A program made the position numbers and the translations under genes. From Bacteroidota bacterium (GTDB lineage: Bacteria; Bacteroidota; Bacteroidia; Chitinophagales; Chitinophagaceae), in the NCBI GenBank assembly GCA_023424015.1, contig JAFAEM010000036.1, positions 1-64,000 of the forward strand: a DNA stretch of 64,000 bases. Reading direction: 5' to 3'. This document shows, piece by piece, positions 41,177-50,614 of this stretch (its first letter is position 1; the number at the start of each line of letters is the position of its first letter). The notes below the pieces were generated by a model. The model was not told where the DNA came from. It ran no database searches and worked only from the letters and a program-made list of their open reading frames with translations.

Positions 41177-41342
41177 AAACCATTGATAACAAACTGATAA
41201 TTTATTAATGTTTATAATAATACATCGACTTGATGACCCTGCGCTGAAATGCCAATAGCTCCGTTCGTTAAATGAATAATGCCAAACAGCGATTTTGAGC
41301 CGTCGGAGCTGATAGACAGGCTAATTTACCGCTCTAAGGGGG

Positions 41343-41374
41343 TTGGGGTTTCCTTTTAATTACCCTATTTTTGC
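41343..41374 (+). promoter_or_regulatory. Promoter of the PpiD-like foldase gene
   Basis: TTG at 41343-41345, a 20-bp spacer, then TATTTTTG at 41366-41373 followed by C. This is a close fit to the Bacteroidota sigma-ABfr consensus. It predicts a leader of about 20 bases before the ATG at 41401. Confidence 0.6.
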
Positions 41375-41400
41375 CTCCCTTTTAAATCTTACATATTAAT

Positions 41401-43545
41401 ATGTCAGTTATTCAGAGTATCCAGGAGAAGTATGCAAAACTGATGGCCGTAGTGATTGCTATTGCCCTACTCACATTTGTGGTCATGCTTGCCTTTGAAA
41501 ATGGAGGTAGTTTATTTTCGGGAGGCCGGGTTACATCAGTGGGTTCCATCAATGGTGAAAGTATAAGCGCGATCGAGTTTGATAAATCTATTGACCGCCA
41601 GGAAGCTATGATGGAGCAACAAGGTTACCCAAGTGGTGCCGCAACCCGTCAAATGGCTATCGAAAATGCATGGCGCCAGGAAACAGCCCGCGTAGTGATG
41701 TTGACCGAACTAGATAAGCTCGGTATGCAGCTGGGCAAAAGAGAAATGGGTGATGTTCTTTATGGTGAGAATGCCCCCCAGGATCTGAAGCAACAGTTCA
41801 CCGATCCGCAAACCGGGATCTTTAATGCGCAGCAGGCAAAACAACAGATCGACCAGATGCTGAAAAGCAAGCAGGTGCCTGAAGAACAAAAACAACAGTT
41901 CAATGAATACGTCGCTCAGCTGGAGTTGATGCGTTTGACGGAGAAATACAACTCAATGCTTACTAATAGCAGCAATTTCCCCAGGTGGTTCATTGAAAAG
42001 CAAAATGCTGACGCCAGCCAGTTAGCCAGTATTTCACTGGTTCGCGAATTTTACTCAGCCGTTTCCGACAGCACTGTGAAGGTGACAGATAAGGAGATTG
42101 CAGATTATATCAATAAACATAAGGATGACTTTAAGCAAGAAGAGTCACGCAGCATTTCATATGTAGCGTTTAGCGCCTTGCCTACTGCAGAAGATACAGC
42201 TGCGGCAAGAGAAAGGCTGCTCGCACTCAAACCAGGATTAGACTCGGTTCACGATGTGAAACAATACCTCGAAAGCCAGGGTGTAACCACTTATTACGAT
42301 AGCTATATAAATGGCAAGCACATACAAGTTCCCCAAAAGGATTCGATATTCAAAACGCCTGTTGGCCAGGTCTACGGACCATACCTCGATGGTGGAACTT
42401 TCACCATGGCCAAAGTGGTTGGAGCAAGGACGCAGCCCGATACAGTGAAAATCCGCCATATCCTGGTAGCCACTTCACAGCGCGATCCACAGTCGGGCCA
42501 AATGTTTCCCACCCGTGACTCTGCAACAGCAAGAAACCTGATTGACAGCATCCAAACCGCGATTCGCAATGGATCTTTATTTGATACCGTGGTTGCTAAG
42601 TTATCGGATGACGAGGGTAGCAAGGATAAAGGCGGTGTATATGAAAATGTAACTGCTGGTAGCATGGTGCCAGAGTTCAATGATTTTATTTTTGGAAACC
42701 CCACCGGTACAAAAGGTGTCGTTAAAACAGATTTTGGTTATCACTACATCGAGATCTTATCTCAAAAAGGAAGTTCTCCGGCTTACAAGATCGCCTATAT
42801 CGCACAGCCAATTGATGCCAGCCAGGAAACCGATGCGAATGCAAGCAATGAGGCAACCTTATTTGCAGGCAATAGCCAGTCCAGGAAGGCATTTGATGAA
42901 AATGCTGAAAAGCTTAAAGACAAAGGGATTAATAAATCATTCGCACAGGATATCAAGCCAAACGATTTTCAGATCATGGGTCTGGGTGCTTCCCGCGCTT
43001 TTGTAAGAAGCATTTATGATGCTGATCTCGGTGAAGTATTGCAGCCTGAACGGGTTGGTGAAAATTATGTAGTGGCCATGGTAACCGAAGTCAATAAAAA
43101 AGGGACGCAGAGTGTTGAGCAGGCACGGATACTTGTAGAGCCTATCCTGCGTAACCAGAAAAAGGCGGAGCAGATATCAAAAAAACTTGGAACTATCACG
43201 ACGCTTGAAGCCGCGTCTGCCGCATTGGGTGGAAAAACCATTGAGAATGTAGACAGCCTGCGCATGACAGGTTCGCAATCGAATATTGTGACAGCTGAGC
43301 CAAAAGTGATTGGGGCAGCATTTAACCCGGCCAACAAGGGTAAAGTAGTAACAGAGGCCATTCCTGCTAATAGCGGTGTGTACGTGGTAAGGGTCAACAA
43401 CGTAACTGCAACAGCTGTTGCCGATGCAAATGTGGCTGAGCAACGCAAATCAAGGTACCAGGATGCGAAAATGAGGGGTGCTTATCCGCAGCAGGTACTG
43501 ATAGAAGCTGCTACAATTAAGGACAACCGGAGTAAATTATATTAA
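41401..43545 (+). CDS. PpiD-like periplasmic peptidyl-prolyl isomerase / foldase
   Basis: This 714-residue protein is anchored by one N-terminal helix (about 13-31, KLMAVVIAIALLTFVVMLAF) and faces the periplasm. A SurA_N/PpiD-type chaperone domain surrounds a single parvulin (PpiC) domain at about residues 345-460 with VKIRHILVATS, DDEGSKDKGGVYENVTAG and the closing FGYHYIEIL. The role is to help fold and deliver outer-membrane proteins. The length is longer than E. coli PpiD, as often in Bacteroidota. It has its own promoter and a strong downstream hairpin terminator. Confidence 0.9.
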   Translation: MSVIQSIQEKYAKLMAVVIAIALLTFVVMLAFENGGSLFSGGRVTSVGSINGESISAIEFDKSIDRQEAMMEQQGYPSGAATRQMAIENAWRQETARVVMLTELDKLGMQLGKREMGDVLYGENAPQDLKQQFTDPQTGIFNAQQAKQQIDQMLKSKQVPEEQKQQFNEYVAQLELMRLTEKYNSMLTNSSNFPRWFIEKQNADASQLASISLVREFYSAVSDSTVKVTDKEIADYINKHKDDFKQEESRSISYVAFSALPTAEDTAAARERLLALKPGLDSVHDVKQYLESQGVTTYYDSYINGKHIQVPQKDSIFKTPVGQVYGPYLDGGTFTMAKVVGARTQPDTVKIRHILVATSQRDPQSGQMFPTRDSATARNLIDSIQTAIRNGSLFDTVVAKLSDDEGSKDKGGVYENVTAGSMVPEFNDFIFGNPTGTKGVVKTDFGYHYIEILSQKGSSPAYKIAYIAQPIDASQETDANASNEATLFAGNSQSRKAFDENAEKLKDKGINKSFAQDIKPNDFQIMGLGASRAFVRSIYDADLGEVLQPERVGENYVVAMVTEVNKKGTQSVEQARILVEPILRNQKKAEQISKKLGTITTLEAASAALGGKTIENVDSLRMTGSQSNIVTAEPKVIGAAFNPANKGKVVTEAIPANSGVYVVRVNNVTATAVADANVAEQRKSRYQDAKMRGAYPQQVLIEAATIKDNRSKLY

Positions 43546-43571
43546 TCTGACTTCAACTAATACTAACTGTC

Positions 43572-43601
43572 AGTCCTGCCTTTTTAGGCGGGACTTTTTT
43601 T
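43572..43601 (+). terminator. Intrinsic terminator after the PpiD-like gene
   Basis: AGTCCTGCCT and AGGCGGGACT form a ten-base stem with one T-G wobble and a TTTT loop, followed by a run of seven Ts. It lies 27 bp after the foldase stop codon. Confidence 0.85.
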
Positions 43602-43655
43602 ATCAAACAACAGGCAAGCTTATGTGTTATTATATTTATACTCTCAAAAACAGGC

Positions 43656-44171
43656 ATGAGTGAACCGATAATCAATAAAGTGGCGGAAAGCGGGATTATA
43701 ACGATAGACCCGGCTTCCTTTGTTCCAACAGGTGAGACAGTCGTCTTTGACCTGAAGGATTACTTGTTTATGGGCCTGATCCTAAAGGAAAAGGACTTTC
43801 GCGAGTCGCTGAAAGCGCTGGATTGGGAACAATACCGCGATAAAAATGTGGCACTCTTATGTTCTGCTGATGCCATAGTCCCGGCATGGGCGTATATGCT
43901 GGTCGCGTCCAATCTGCAACCGGTAGCCCGGGATTTTGGGATGGGCGACGAGAGTGAATTGCAAAAGCAGCTTTTCCTGAAAAATATTGCAAAGCTGGAT
44001 ATCAGGACGTTTGAAGATAAGCGGGTCGTGATCAAAGGGTGCGGTGATATTCCTATTGGCGACTATGTATATATGGAGCTAACCAGGTTGTTGAGACCCG
44101 TGGTCAAGAGCATCATGTATGGAGAACCCTGCAGTACCGTACCGGTATATAAAAAACCGATGCAGAAATAG
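43656..44171 (+). CDS. DUF2480-family protein
   Basis: This 171-residue cytosolic protein matches DUF2480, a family found in Bacteroidota with no known function. Family text includes VFDLKDYLFMGLILKEKDFR, LLCSADAIVPAWAYML and the C-terminal VVIKGCGDIPIGDYVYMELT with a conserved Cys. It has no membrane segment. In this window it stands after the foldase gene and its terminator, so it probably has its own promoter, and it converges on corA 24 bp away. Confidence 0.85.
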   Translation: MSEPIINKVAESGIITIDPASFVPTGETVVFDLKDYLFMGLILKEKDFRESLKALDWEQYRDKNVALLCSADAIVPAWAYMLVASNLQPVARDFGMGDESELQKQLFLKNIAKLDIRTFEDKRVVIKGCGDIPIGDYVYMELTRLLRPVVKSIMYGEPCSTVPVYKKPMQK

Positions 44172-44195
44172 TTGAGTTTTATCGTTTGTAGGATA

Positions 44196-45305
44196 TCAAA
44201 ACCATCCTCTTTTCTTAAAAGCATATATCATCCAAACGGGTATGATAAGCATGATCGACACTGCGATCCAGAAACCATATTGATTGTGTAAGTATGGAAC
44301 GGTGTCAAAGTTCATCCCGAAAATTCCTCCTATGACGGTTGCCGGCGCCAGCAGGCAGGTCACGATCGCCATCACTTTCATCACTTCATTCATTTTCAGG
44401 TTTACATTGTTGATATAAAGGTCCTGCATACTCACCATGATATCGCGATAGTTTTCCGTCAGGTCGATCGCCTGTATGATATGATCGTAAATGTCTTTAT
44501 AGTACTTGGTGTTGCGATCATCAAGCAACTCACTTTCACTTCGTAATATACCATTCACCAGGTCGCGTACGGGAACTGTATTACGTTTTAACACGATGAG
44601 CTCCTTACGCAGTTGGTTTATCTTTGCCAGCGATCTTTTATTGCTGTTGCGAATTACTTCTTCTTCCAGGGCTTCGATCCTGTCGCCCAGTTTTTCCATG
44701 ACCAGGTAATAGTTATCCACGATCATATCCAGCATAGAATAGCAGAGATAGTCGGCGCTTCGCTGGCGGGCCTTACTGGTAGCCATTTTCAAGCGCTCCC
44801 GGAGAGGATTAAAAACATCACGGTTGGCGTCTTCCTGGAATGTAACTACAAAATCACGGCCCAGGACAATGCTGATCTGCTCCTGTTCCACCGTCTGCTT
44901 GGTGTCGTTATAATACAGCATGTTCAAAAGGCAAAACATAACGCCTTCCACTTCATCCATCTTTGGTCGTTGGTTGATGCTTAGAATATCTTCGATCAGC
45001 AGTGGGTGAATTTCAAAATGGCTGCAAAGCGATTCCACGTCTGCTTTCCGCAGCCCGTCGATATTGATCCAGCTGATCCGTTTACTGGATTTATAGGTAA
45101 AGGTTTCCTCAATTTTCGATAAACGTTTTTCTTCGAGCGTGTTTCCATCATAGTCAAACGCATATATCACCACGTCCTTTGCCTCTTCCCTTTGCGGAAT
45201 GACAGTGGGATTGACGGATAGGATCTCTTTGGTACGCTGGGTGCCGAAAAGGTTTGGGAGATATAAATACCTGAGGTATCTCTCCGGTTTCAGATTGACA
45301 TTCAT
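44196..45305 (-). CDS. corA: CorA-family magnesium/cobalt transporter
   Basis: CorA forms a pentameric inner-membrane Mg2+ channel. This 369-residue protein has a large cytosolic N-terminal funnel with long charged helices. It ends in two membrane helices: the first (VMKVMAIVTCLLAPATVIGGIFGMNF) carries the pore signature GMN, and the second (YGFWIAVSIMLIIPVWMIYAF) ends in a basic tail KKRGWF. The loop YLHNQ between them is shorter than the E. coli MPEL version but typical of the group. It is divergent from the YihY gene, 81 bp away. Confidence 0.94.
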   Translation of the reverse strand: MNVNLKPERYLRYLYLPNLFGTQRTKEILSVNPTVIPQREEAKDVVIYAFDYDGNTLEEKRLSKIEETFTYKSSKRISWINIDGLRKADVESLCSHFEIHPLLIEDILSINQRPKMDEVEGVMFCLLNMLYYNDTKQTVEQEQISIVLGRDFVVTFQEDANRDVFNPLRERLKMATSKARQRSADYLCYSMLDMIVDNYYLVMEKLGDRIEALEEEVIRNSNKRSLAKINQLRKELIVLKRNTVPVRDLVNGILRSESELLDDRNTKYYKDIYDHIIQAIDLTENYRDIMVSMQDLYINNVNLKMNEVMKVMAIVTCLLAPATVIGGIFGMNFDTVPYLHNQYGFWIAVSIMLIIPVWMIYAFKKRGWF

Positions 45306-45386
45306 TTAAGAAAGTTAGTAAAGAATAGTAAGAAAAGATGTTAAGGAGGGATGGCTTAATTTTAAGCAAGGACCAAAAGCAGTATT

Positions 45387-46322
45387 ATGGCAAAAAAAGC
45401 CGATAATCAAGGTAAGCGTTCGTCGGTAAGTCTTTGGGCTATGCTCAAAATGACCTTGGCCGAGTTGAAAAAGAACGATCCGCTCCGGATGTCTGGCGCC
45501 ACAGCTTTCTTCACCACTTTTGCGCTGCCACCGATCCTGTTGATATTATTCCAGTTATTCAGCCTGTTTCTTAACAAAAGGCTTTTGGGCCGTGAGATGA
45601 TGGAATTGTTCACAAATACATTTGGTAAGGATGGAGCAGGGCAGGTTTTGCAGACAGCGCGTGGTTTTTACAAGCTGGCCAGCAGGTGGTATATTGCCGC
45701 CGGAGGATTTCTATTCCTGGTCTTTGTTGCTACAACACTTTTTGGGGTAATAAAAAACTCATTGAACGATATATGGAAGATCGGCGTGAAGGAGAAGCCT
45801 GGCTTTTTATTCAATTTGAGGCTAAGGGCTCGTTCGCTTGGGGTGATACTAGTGGCTGGCATATTGTTCCTGGCGGGGATTCTGCTGGATAGTTTTGAAC
45901 TGATAGCCGGTAATTATATGGAAGAGCAATGGTCCAACATGGGAAAATATTTTACCGGCGCCTTGAATGAGATCGTAAGTGCGGTGATCGTGACGGCTTG
46001 GTTTATCGTGCTGTTTCGTTACCTGGCGGATGGTCGCCCATCCTGGCGCGTGGCCACCGCGGGAGGATTGCTCACGGGTCTTTTATTTTCTATCGGGAAG
46101 GAAATCTTATCCATTGTGATGAGTAATAGTAATCTCAATACGATCTATGGCGCATCTGGTTCTATTGTTTTGATCCTGCTGTTTGTTTTCTATTCGTCGT
46201 TTATTTTATACTTTGGGGCCGCGTTTGTAAAAGTCTATTCTGAGAGCATTGGCGACCCGCCAAGGCTTATCAACAAGGCGTATCGCTACAGGATGCAGGC
46301 GGTTGCAGAGAAAGAAGCCTGA
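45387..46322 (+). CDS. YihY/BrkB-family membrane protein
   Basis: This 311-residue inner-membrane protein belongs to the YihY/UPF0761 family (once mis-annotated as ribonuclease BN). It has about six helices. Family text includes SGATAFFTTFALPPILLILF near the N-terminus and LLTGLLFSIGKEIL and YGASGSIVLILLFVFYSSFILYFGAAF near the C-terminus. Function is not established; transport is suggested. The stop codon abuts, base to base, the stop codon of the ClC gene on the opposite strand. Confidence 0.9.
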   Translation: MAKKADNQGKRSSVSLWAMLKMTLAELKKNDPLRMSGATAFFTTFALPPILLILFQLFSLFLNKRLLGREMMELFTNTFGKDGAGQVLQTARGFYKLASRWYIAAGGFLFLVFVATTLFGVIKNSLNDIWKIGVKEKPGFLFNLRLRARSLGVILVAGILFLAGILLDSFELIAGNYMEEQWSNMGKYFTGALNEIVSAVIVTAWFIVLFRYLADGRPSWRVATAGGLLTGLLFSIGKEILSIVMSNSNLNTIYGASGSIVLILLFVFYSSFILYFGAAFVKVYSESIGDPPRLINKAYRYRMQAVAEKEA

Positions 46323-48107
46323 TCATTCATACAGGTCGCCATGTGAAGCGAGTATTTCACGATACTTATTAAAAAGTTTGGTTTTCGAAATAAACCCGAT
46401 AAATTTCCGATCACCATCAAGCACGGGTAAATGCCAGCTTTGGGTAGCGTCGAACTTCTCCATTACTTCATGCATTTTTTGGTCGATGTTTATAGTGGCC
46501 GCTGGTTTCTTTAGCAACGACCCGATCGACAGACTGTCGAATAGTTCGGGTTGAAATAAATATTGTTTGATATCATTGAGTTCGATAATTCCGGAAAAAT
46601 GGCCTGAAGCGTTTTTGACTGCAAAGACGATTTTATCGCTTTTCTTAATTAATTCTACCAGGTCACGCAGTTTGTGATCAATAGGAATGACGGCAAGCTT
46701 ATCCTGCAGGAGCTCTTCAAGTCTCATGGTGGTAAGAATATTTTTTTCTTTCCGATGAGTAAAAATTTGTCCCTCCAGCGCCAGTTGCTTTGTTTCCATC
46801 GAAAATGGCTCATAGCTTTTAACGATAAAAAAAGAAATGGACGAAACAAGCATGAGTGGGATAAATAGTTCATAGCCATTTGTGATCTCGGCGATTAAGA
46901 AGATAGCTGACAAGGGACAGTACATAACGCCACTGAGTACGCCAGCCATACCTACCAGGCTGAAGTTGCCTTCCGGCATTTTTAGCCAGCCTGTAATATT
47001 GATAAGTTTGGATAAGAAATATCCAAGGAATGCTCCAGCGAATAAAGAAGGCGCAAAGTTGCCACCATTACCGCCGCTACCTATTGTAATAGCCGCAGCA
47101 ATAGGTTTCAACAGAACGATCAAGCCGGCAAATATTACCAGGGACCAGTTTTCATCCAGGAAACTCAGCATGATATTGTTATCATTTAACAAACCGGGAT
47201 TTCCTCCAGCCACCTCCTTCACAACATCGTAACCTTCACCAAATAGTGGTGGAAAAAAGAAGTATAAGCTAACAAGAAATAGACCACCAATTATCGCCTT
47301 TGCATAGGGATTTAATTTCCAGCCATGGATCTTTTTCTCTGACTTCTTAAAAACCCGGGCATAATATAAGGCTGTAAAGCCCGCCATTACGCCGAGAAGA
47401 ATATACAGGGGCACATTGCGGTAGTTGAAATTTTCCTGAAGGATAAAATTAAAAAGAAATGATTCCTGCAGGATGATGCGCGAGCACAAGGCACCTACAA
47501 CAGATGAAATGATAAGCGGGATAAAATAACTTACGACAATAGCCTCGGTAAGCAATACTTCGATAGCAAAAATAACGCCTGCGATAGGCGCATTGAATAC
47601 TGCTGCAATACCCGCGGCTGCACCACACCCGATCAGTAGTGTACGCTCCCGGTAGTCAAGATCGCTTATGCGGGCAATATTGGAACCGATAGCCGAGCCT
47701 GTCGATACGATGGGGGATTCGAGACCTGCGGAACCTCCGAGTCCAACCGTGAAGGAACTTGTGATCACGTGCTGGTAGGTATGACGCAGCGCAATAAATG
47801 AAGATCTGCCAGCTATAGCGCGAAGGACCATGGCAATGCCTCTTTCAAAGTATCCTCCAAAAAACCTTTTTACAATAATTACGGTTATCAACAATGCTGC
47901 CACAGGAAAAAATAAGTAGGCATAACGACTTATATCCATTTCTTTAATCGACACCTGGAGGTGATGCACCAGCGTTTTTAATAATACAGCAGTCAATCCC
48001 GAAGCCAGTCCGACCAAAGTGGCAATGATGATAATATATTGTACGCGGCTGATCTTTGTACGAAGGAAGAGAACGATATATTGGTATGGCTTTTTTAATA
48101 AACGCAT
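46323..48107 (-). CDS. ClC-type chloride channel/antiporter with CBS domains
   Basis: ClC proteins move chloride, often in exchange for protons. This 594-residue protein has the selectivity motifs GGSAGLESPIVSTG (equivalent of GSGIP/GREGP, with the gating Glu kept), GCGAAAGIAAVFNAPIAGVIFAIE, and GGNGGNFAPSLFAGAFLGYF. About ten to twelve helices occupy the first 400 residues. Two CBS domains fill the C-terminal 150 residues (KLRDLVELIKKSDKIVFAVK; LPVLDGDRKFIGFISKTKL), as in larger ClCs with nucleotide-binding regulation. It is convergent with the YihY gene with no gap. Confidence 0.92.
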   Translation of the reverse strand: MRLLKKPYQYIVLFLRTKISRVQYIIIIATLVGLASGLTAVLLKTLVHHLQVSIKEMDISRYAYLFFPVAALLITVIIVKRFFGGYFERGIAMVLRAIAGRSSFIALRHTYQHVITSSFTVGLGGSAGLESPIVSTGSAIGSNIARISDLDYRERTLLIGCGAAAGIAAVFNAPIAGVIFAIEVLLTEAIVVSYFIPLIISSVVGALCSRIILQESFLFNFILQENFNYRNVPLYILLGVMAGFTALYYARVFKKSEKKIHGWKLNPYAKAIIGGLFLVSLYFFFPPLFGEGYDVVKEVAGGNPGLLNDNNIMLSFLDENWSLVIFAGLIVLLKPIAAAITIGSGGNGGNFAPSLFAGAFLGYFLSKLINITGWLKMPEGNFSLVGMAGVLSGVMYCPLSAIFLIAEITNGYELFIPLMLVSSISFFIVKSYEPFSMETKQLALEGQIFTHRKEKNILTTMRLEELLQDKLAVIPIDHKLRDLVELIKKSDKIVFAVKNASGHFSGIIELNDIKQYLFQPELFDSLSIGSLLKKPAATINIDQKMHEVMEKFDATQSWHLPVLDGDRKFIGFISKTKLFNKYREILASHGDLYE

Positions 48108-48681
48108 ATAGTCTATCGGAAATAAATAATAAGTAAAGATAAGCTCCGATAACTAATAGGGAATTCAACATACCAGTCAAAAGGTTTAAATGAAAAGAGT
48201 ATCAGTTCTATAATCGAGGGAATGGTTAGGAGGAATCACGTTATCACAGAAGTGATATTTTACGATCGCAGTTGTGCGTTTGATTTGTGAAGGCGTAAAA
48301 ATACTTTTTGCTGAAACGTCGCAGTGAATTAAACGGGTGCCGGGAGAGTGAGTATGCAAAATAGATCTTTTCAAAATCGATCAATTGACAATGAGTTTTG
48401 GCGTAGATTCATAATCCCTGCGGGGCCCTCCCTCCCCCGCCTCCACCTCCATGAACCTGATGACCTGTGTAAAAGGTAATATCCCCGGGAATATGCACCC
48501 GATTATACTACAGATTCCAACAAATCAACCTGAAGTTGTTCAGCTAAATCAACCAGGCGTAAACCTTCAACGAAAGCCTATGCCTTCAAAAAAAAAGAAT
48601 CAATTTTTTGGTAAATATCGTTTGCATGCGATGCCAAACCATGGGGAAAAGACGTTCTTAAAATAGAAAAAAACGGCGGCA
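48108..48681. other. Long non-coding gap between the ClC gene and kdsB
   Basis: No gene is supportable in these 574 bases; short frames on both strands have no start context or family motif. Part of the gap (48421-48450) is an unusual C-rich run (CCTCCCTCCCCCGCCTCC) in AT-rich surroundings. The left part must contain the ClC gene promoter. I see no terminator hairpin or known RNA. Confidence 0.5.
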
Positions 48682-49398
48682 TTAAAGCATGCCCTTTGCC
48701 CTTGCCAGATCCTCCGGCGTATCGATAGCCAGGCTCTTGAAATCAACCAGGGCCATGCGTATCGGAACACCATTTTCAAGGTAACGCAACTGTTCCAATT
48801 TTTCTGCCTGTTCCAATACCGAAGCCGGCCACTGCGTGAAATTAAGTAAGGCTTCTTTTCGAAATCCATATACACCAATATGGAGATAATGGGCTGTATG
48901 GATACTTGTATTGGCAACATGAGGTATTACACTACGACTAAAATATAAAGCATCATTGTTTTTGTTTACCACCACTTTTACAGAACTGGTTTTTGATACG
49001 TCTTCATCCGCTGTAAATTTCCGCATCAGGGAGCCTACCATTACCGAGGGATCATCAAACAAATGGACAAGCCTGGCCAGGGGTTCTTTCTGAATAAATG
49101 GCTCATCGCCCTGTACATTGATGATCACATCCACATCGAGTTCTTCAGCTGCCTCTGCAATACGGTCGCTCCCGCTTTCATGTGGTCGTTTACTCATCAT
49201 TGCCACGCCGCCCTGAGACATGATCTCGTTGTATATGATATCGCTGTCAGTTACAACGATCACCTTATCAAAAAGCTGGGTGGCCACCGTAGCATCATAG
49301 GTGTGACTAATCACGGTTTTGTTACCCAGTATCTGCATCAATTTAGCTGGAAACCGCGAAGCAGCGTAGCGGGCGGGAATCATGGCAATTTTTTTCAT
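48682..49398 (-). CDS. kdsB: 3-deoxy-manno-octulosonate cytidylyltransferase
   Basis: KdsB activates Kdo with CTP to CMP-Kdo for lipopolysaccharide. The 238-residue protein begins with the typical IAMIPARYAASRFPAKLM, and has VVTDSD, HESGSDRIAEAAE and the NVQGDEPFI motif, with SIDTPEDL near the C-terminus (LAIDTPEDLARAK). The length and motifs are standard. The sterol-desaturase-like gene lies 9 bp upstream on the same strand, so co-transcription is likely. kdsD, another gene of this pathway, is 22 kb away. Confidence 0.96.
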   Translation of the reverse strand: MKKIAMIPARYAASRFPAKLMQILGNKTVISHTYDATVATQLFDKVIVVTDSDIIYNEIMSQGGVAMMSKRPHESGSDRIAEAAEELDVDVIINVQGDEPFIQKEPLARLVHLFDDPSVMVGSLMRKFTADEDVSKTSSVKVVVNKNNDALYFSRSVIPHVANTSIHTAHYLHIGVYGFRKEALLNFTQWPASVLEQAEKLEQLRYLENGVPIRMALVDFKSLAIDTPEDLARAKGML

Positions 49399-49407
49399 GC
49401 TGCAAAA

Positions 49408-50232
49408 CTAGGAATCCAGTTTCTGAAATGGCTTTTTAAGGAGAGAAATAAAGTCTTCGTCTTTCTCATTGGGATAGTACCGGTCGAGACCGTAGCGGAT
49501 ATCCTTTGTGTCCAGTTTCATGAAAGTTCCCAACAGGCGGTCCCAAATGGAAAAGACAGCTCCGTAGTTGCTGTCCGTAAATGGCTGTTTCCAGTGATGA
49601 TGGACCTTGTGCATATTGGGAGAAACAATTACATAACTCAGGATGCTGTCCAGCCTTTTTGGCAGGCTGATATTAGCATGTGTAAAGGCTGTGGTAAGGA
49701 CGACCAGCGTTTGATAGATCATCACACTATACACAGGCGCACCGGAAACAAAGATCAGCAACAGGAAAAAAACACCCCTGAGCAGACTATCACCGGGGTG
49801 ATGGCGCAGTCCGGTAGTTACATCTACATTATTATCGCTATGATGTATAAGATGAAAACGCCAAAGCACACTTACTTTATGCATGACCAGGTGTACCAGC
49901 CAGCTGCTGAAATCCAGTGCCAACACGCCAATTAGTATTGACATGCCAATACCTGCATTGAACCAGTAAACCATACCGAAGTTCTGGTGCATACACCAGT
50001 CAGACAACTTTACAATAAGTATAGCCAGCAGGGTATGTATGACCAGGTGGAGGAGTGTAAACCCAAAGTTTACGACTGCATGTTTAAACTTTGTTTTTTT
50101 GTAGCGCAGGGGCAGCAGGGGAATAGCCCCCTCAATGATCCAAAAAATGAGAAGACCACCAACCAGGATCGCCATGCGCTCCAGCGGTCTTTCTTCCAGC
50201 GTTGAAAAATAGCTAACCAGATTTTCCCACAT
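49408..50232 (-). CDS. Sterol desaturase/fatty acid hydroxylase-family protein
   Basis: This 274-residue integral membrane protein carries the diiron histidine clusters of the fatty acid hydroxylase superfamily: HLVMH, FHLIHHSDNNVDVTTGLRHH, and NMHKVHHH. About four membrane helices precede and separate these. Such enzymes hydroxylate or desaturate lipids; the bacterial substrate is not known for this group. It lies 9 bp upstream of kdsB and 80 bp after DUF2007 on the minus strand, which suggests an envelope lipid role (inference). Confidence 0.88.
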   Translation of the reverse strand: MWENLVSYFSTLEERPLERMAILVGGLLIFWIIEGAIPLLPLRYKKTKFKHAVVNFGFTLLHLVIHTLLAILIVKLSDWCMHQNFGMVYWFNAGIGMSILIGVLALDFSSWLVHLVMHKVSVLWRFHLIHHSDNNVDVTTGLRHHPGDSLLRGVFFLLLIFVSGAPVYSVMIYQTLVVLTTAFTHANISLPKRLDSILSYVIVSPNMHKVHHHWKQPFTDSNYGAVFSIWDRLLGTFMKLDTKDIRYGLDRYYPNEKDEDFISLLKKPFQKLDS

Positions 50233-50312
50233 ACGTCCCGGTTTCCGGATTATTCAGAAATTGTAAATTACTAAAAAATAGACTAAGTATCCTGGAGGAA
50301 AATGCGGGTGTA

Positions 50313-50546
50313 TCAGCTATCGGTTTGAACGTCCGGGTCAAAGCCCTGGACTATTTCCCTGGCGCGTTCCAACTGGCTCTCGGCTACCATGAGTTTGATG
50401 CCACCAATGGCATTGGAAAGAAAAGGATCGATAGTAACGCTATATTCATCTTGCAGATAACAATTGATATACTCATCCTTCAATCTCCCCAATAAAATGT
50501 GGGCCGGAATATAGTTGTCAAAGGAACAAAGCACTACATATTTCAT
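50313..50546 (-). CDS. DUF2007-family small protein
   Basis: This 77-residue protein matches DUF2007, small proteins labelled putative signal-transducing proteins, resembling PII-like folds in shape only. The pattern is a strand with a CSFDNYIPAHILLGRLKDEYINCYL start, a central GGIKLMVAESQLERAREIV, and an acidic tail. No ligand or partner is known. It lies between dnaN's terminator and the sterol-desaturase-like gene. Confidence 0.8.
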   Translation of the reverse strand: MKYVVLCSFDNYIPAHILLGRLKDEYINCYLQDEYSVTIDPFLSNAIGGIKLMVAESQLERAREIVQGFDPDVQTDS

Positions 50547-50559
50547 CTCACCTGGTTAA

Positions 50560-50588
50560 AATAAAAAAGCTCTCTACACAGAGAGCTC
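50560..50588 (-). terminator. Intrinsic terminator of dnaN
   Basis: On the minus strand AGCTCTCT and AGAGAGCT form a perfect eight-base stem (50568-50587) around a four-base loop, followed by TTTTTTATTTT. It lies 27 bp after the dnaN stop codon. Confidence 0.85.
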
Positions 50589-50614
50589 AAAGTTCCTGAT
50601 AAAAAAAATATCAT

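Noticed and set aside
48186..48666. Short frames in the gap between the ClC gene and kdsB
   Set aside because: No start context, no motif and no conservation-like pattern; treated as non-coding.
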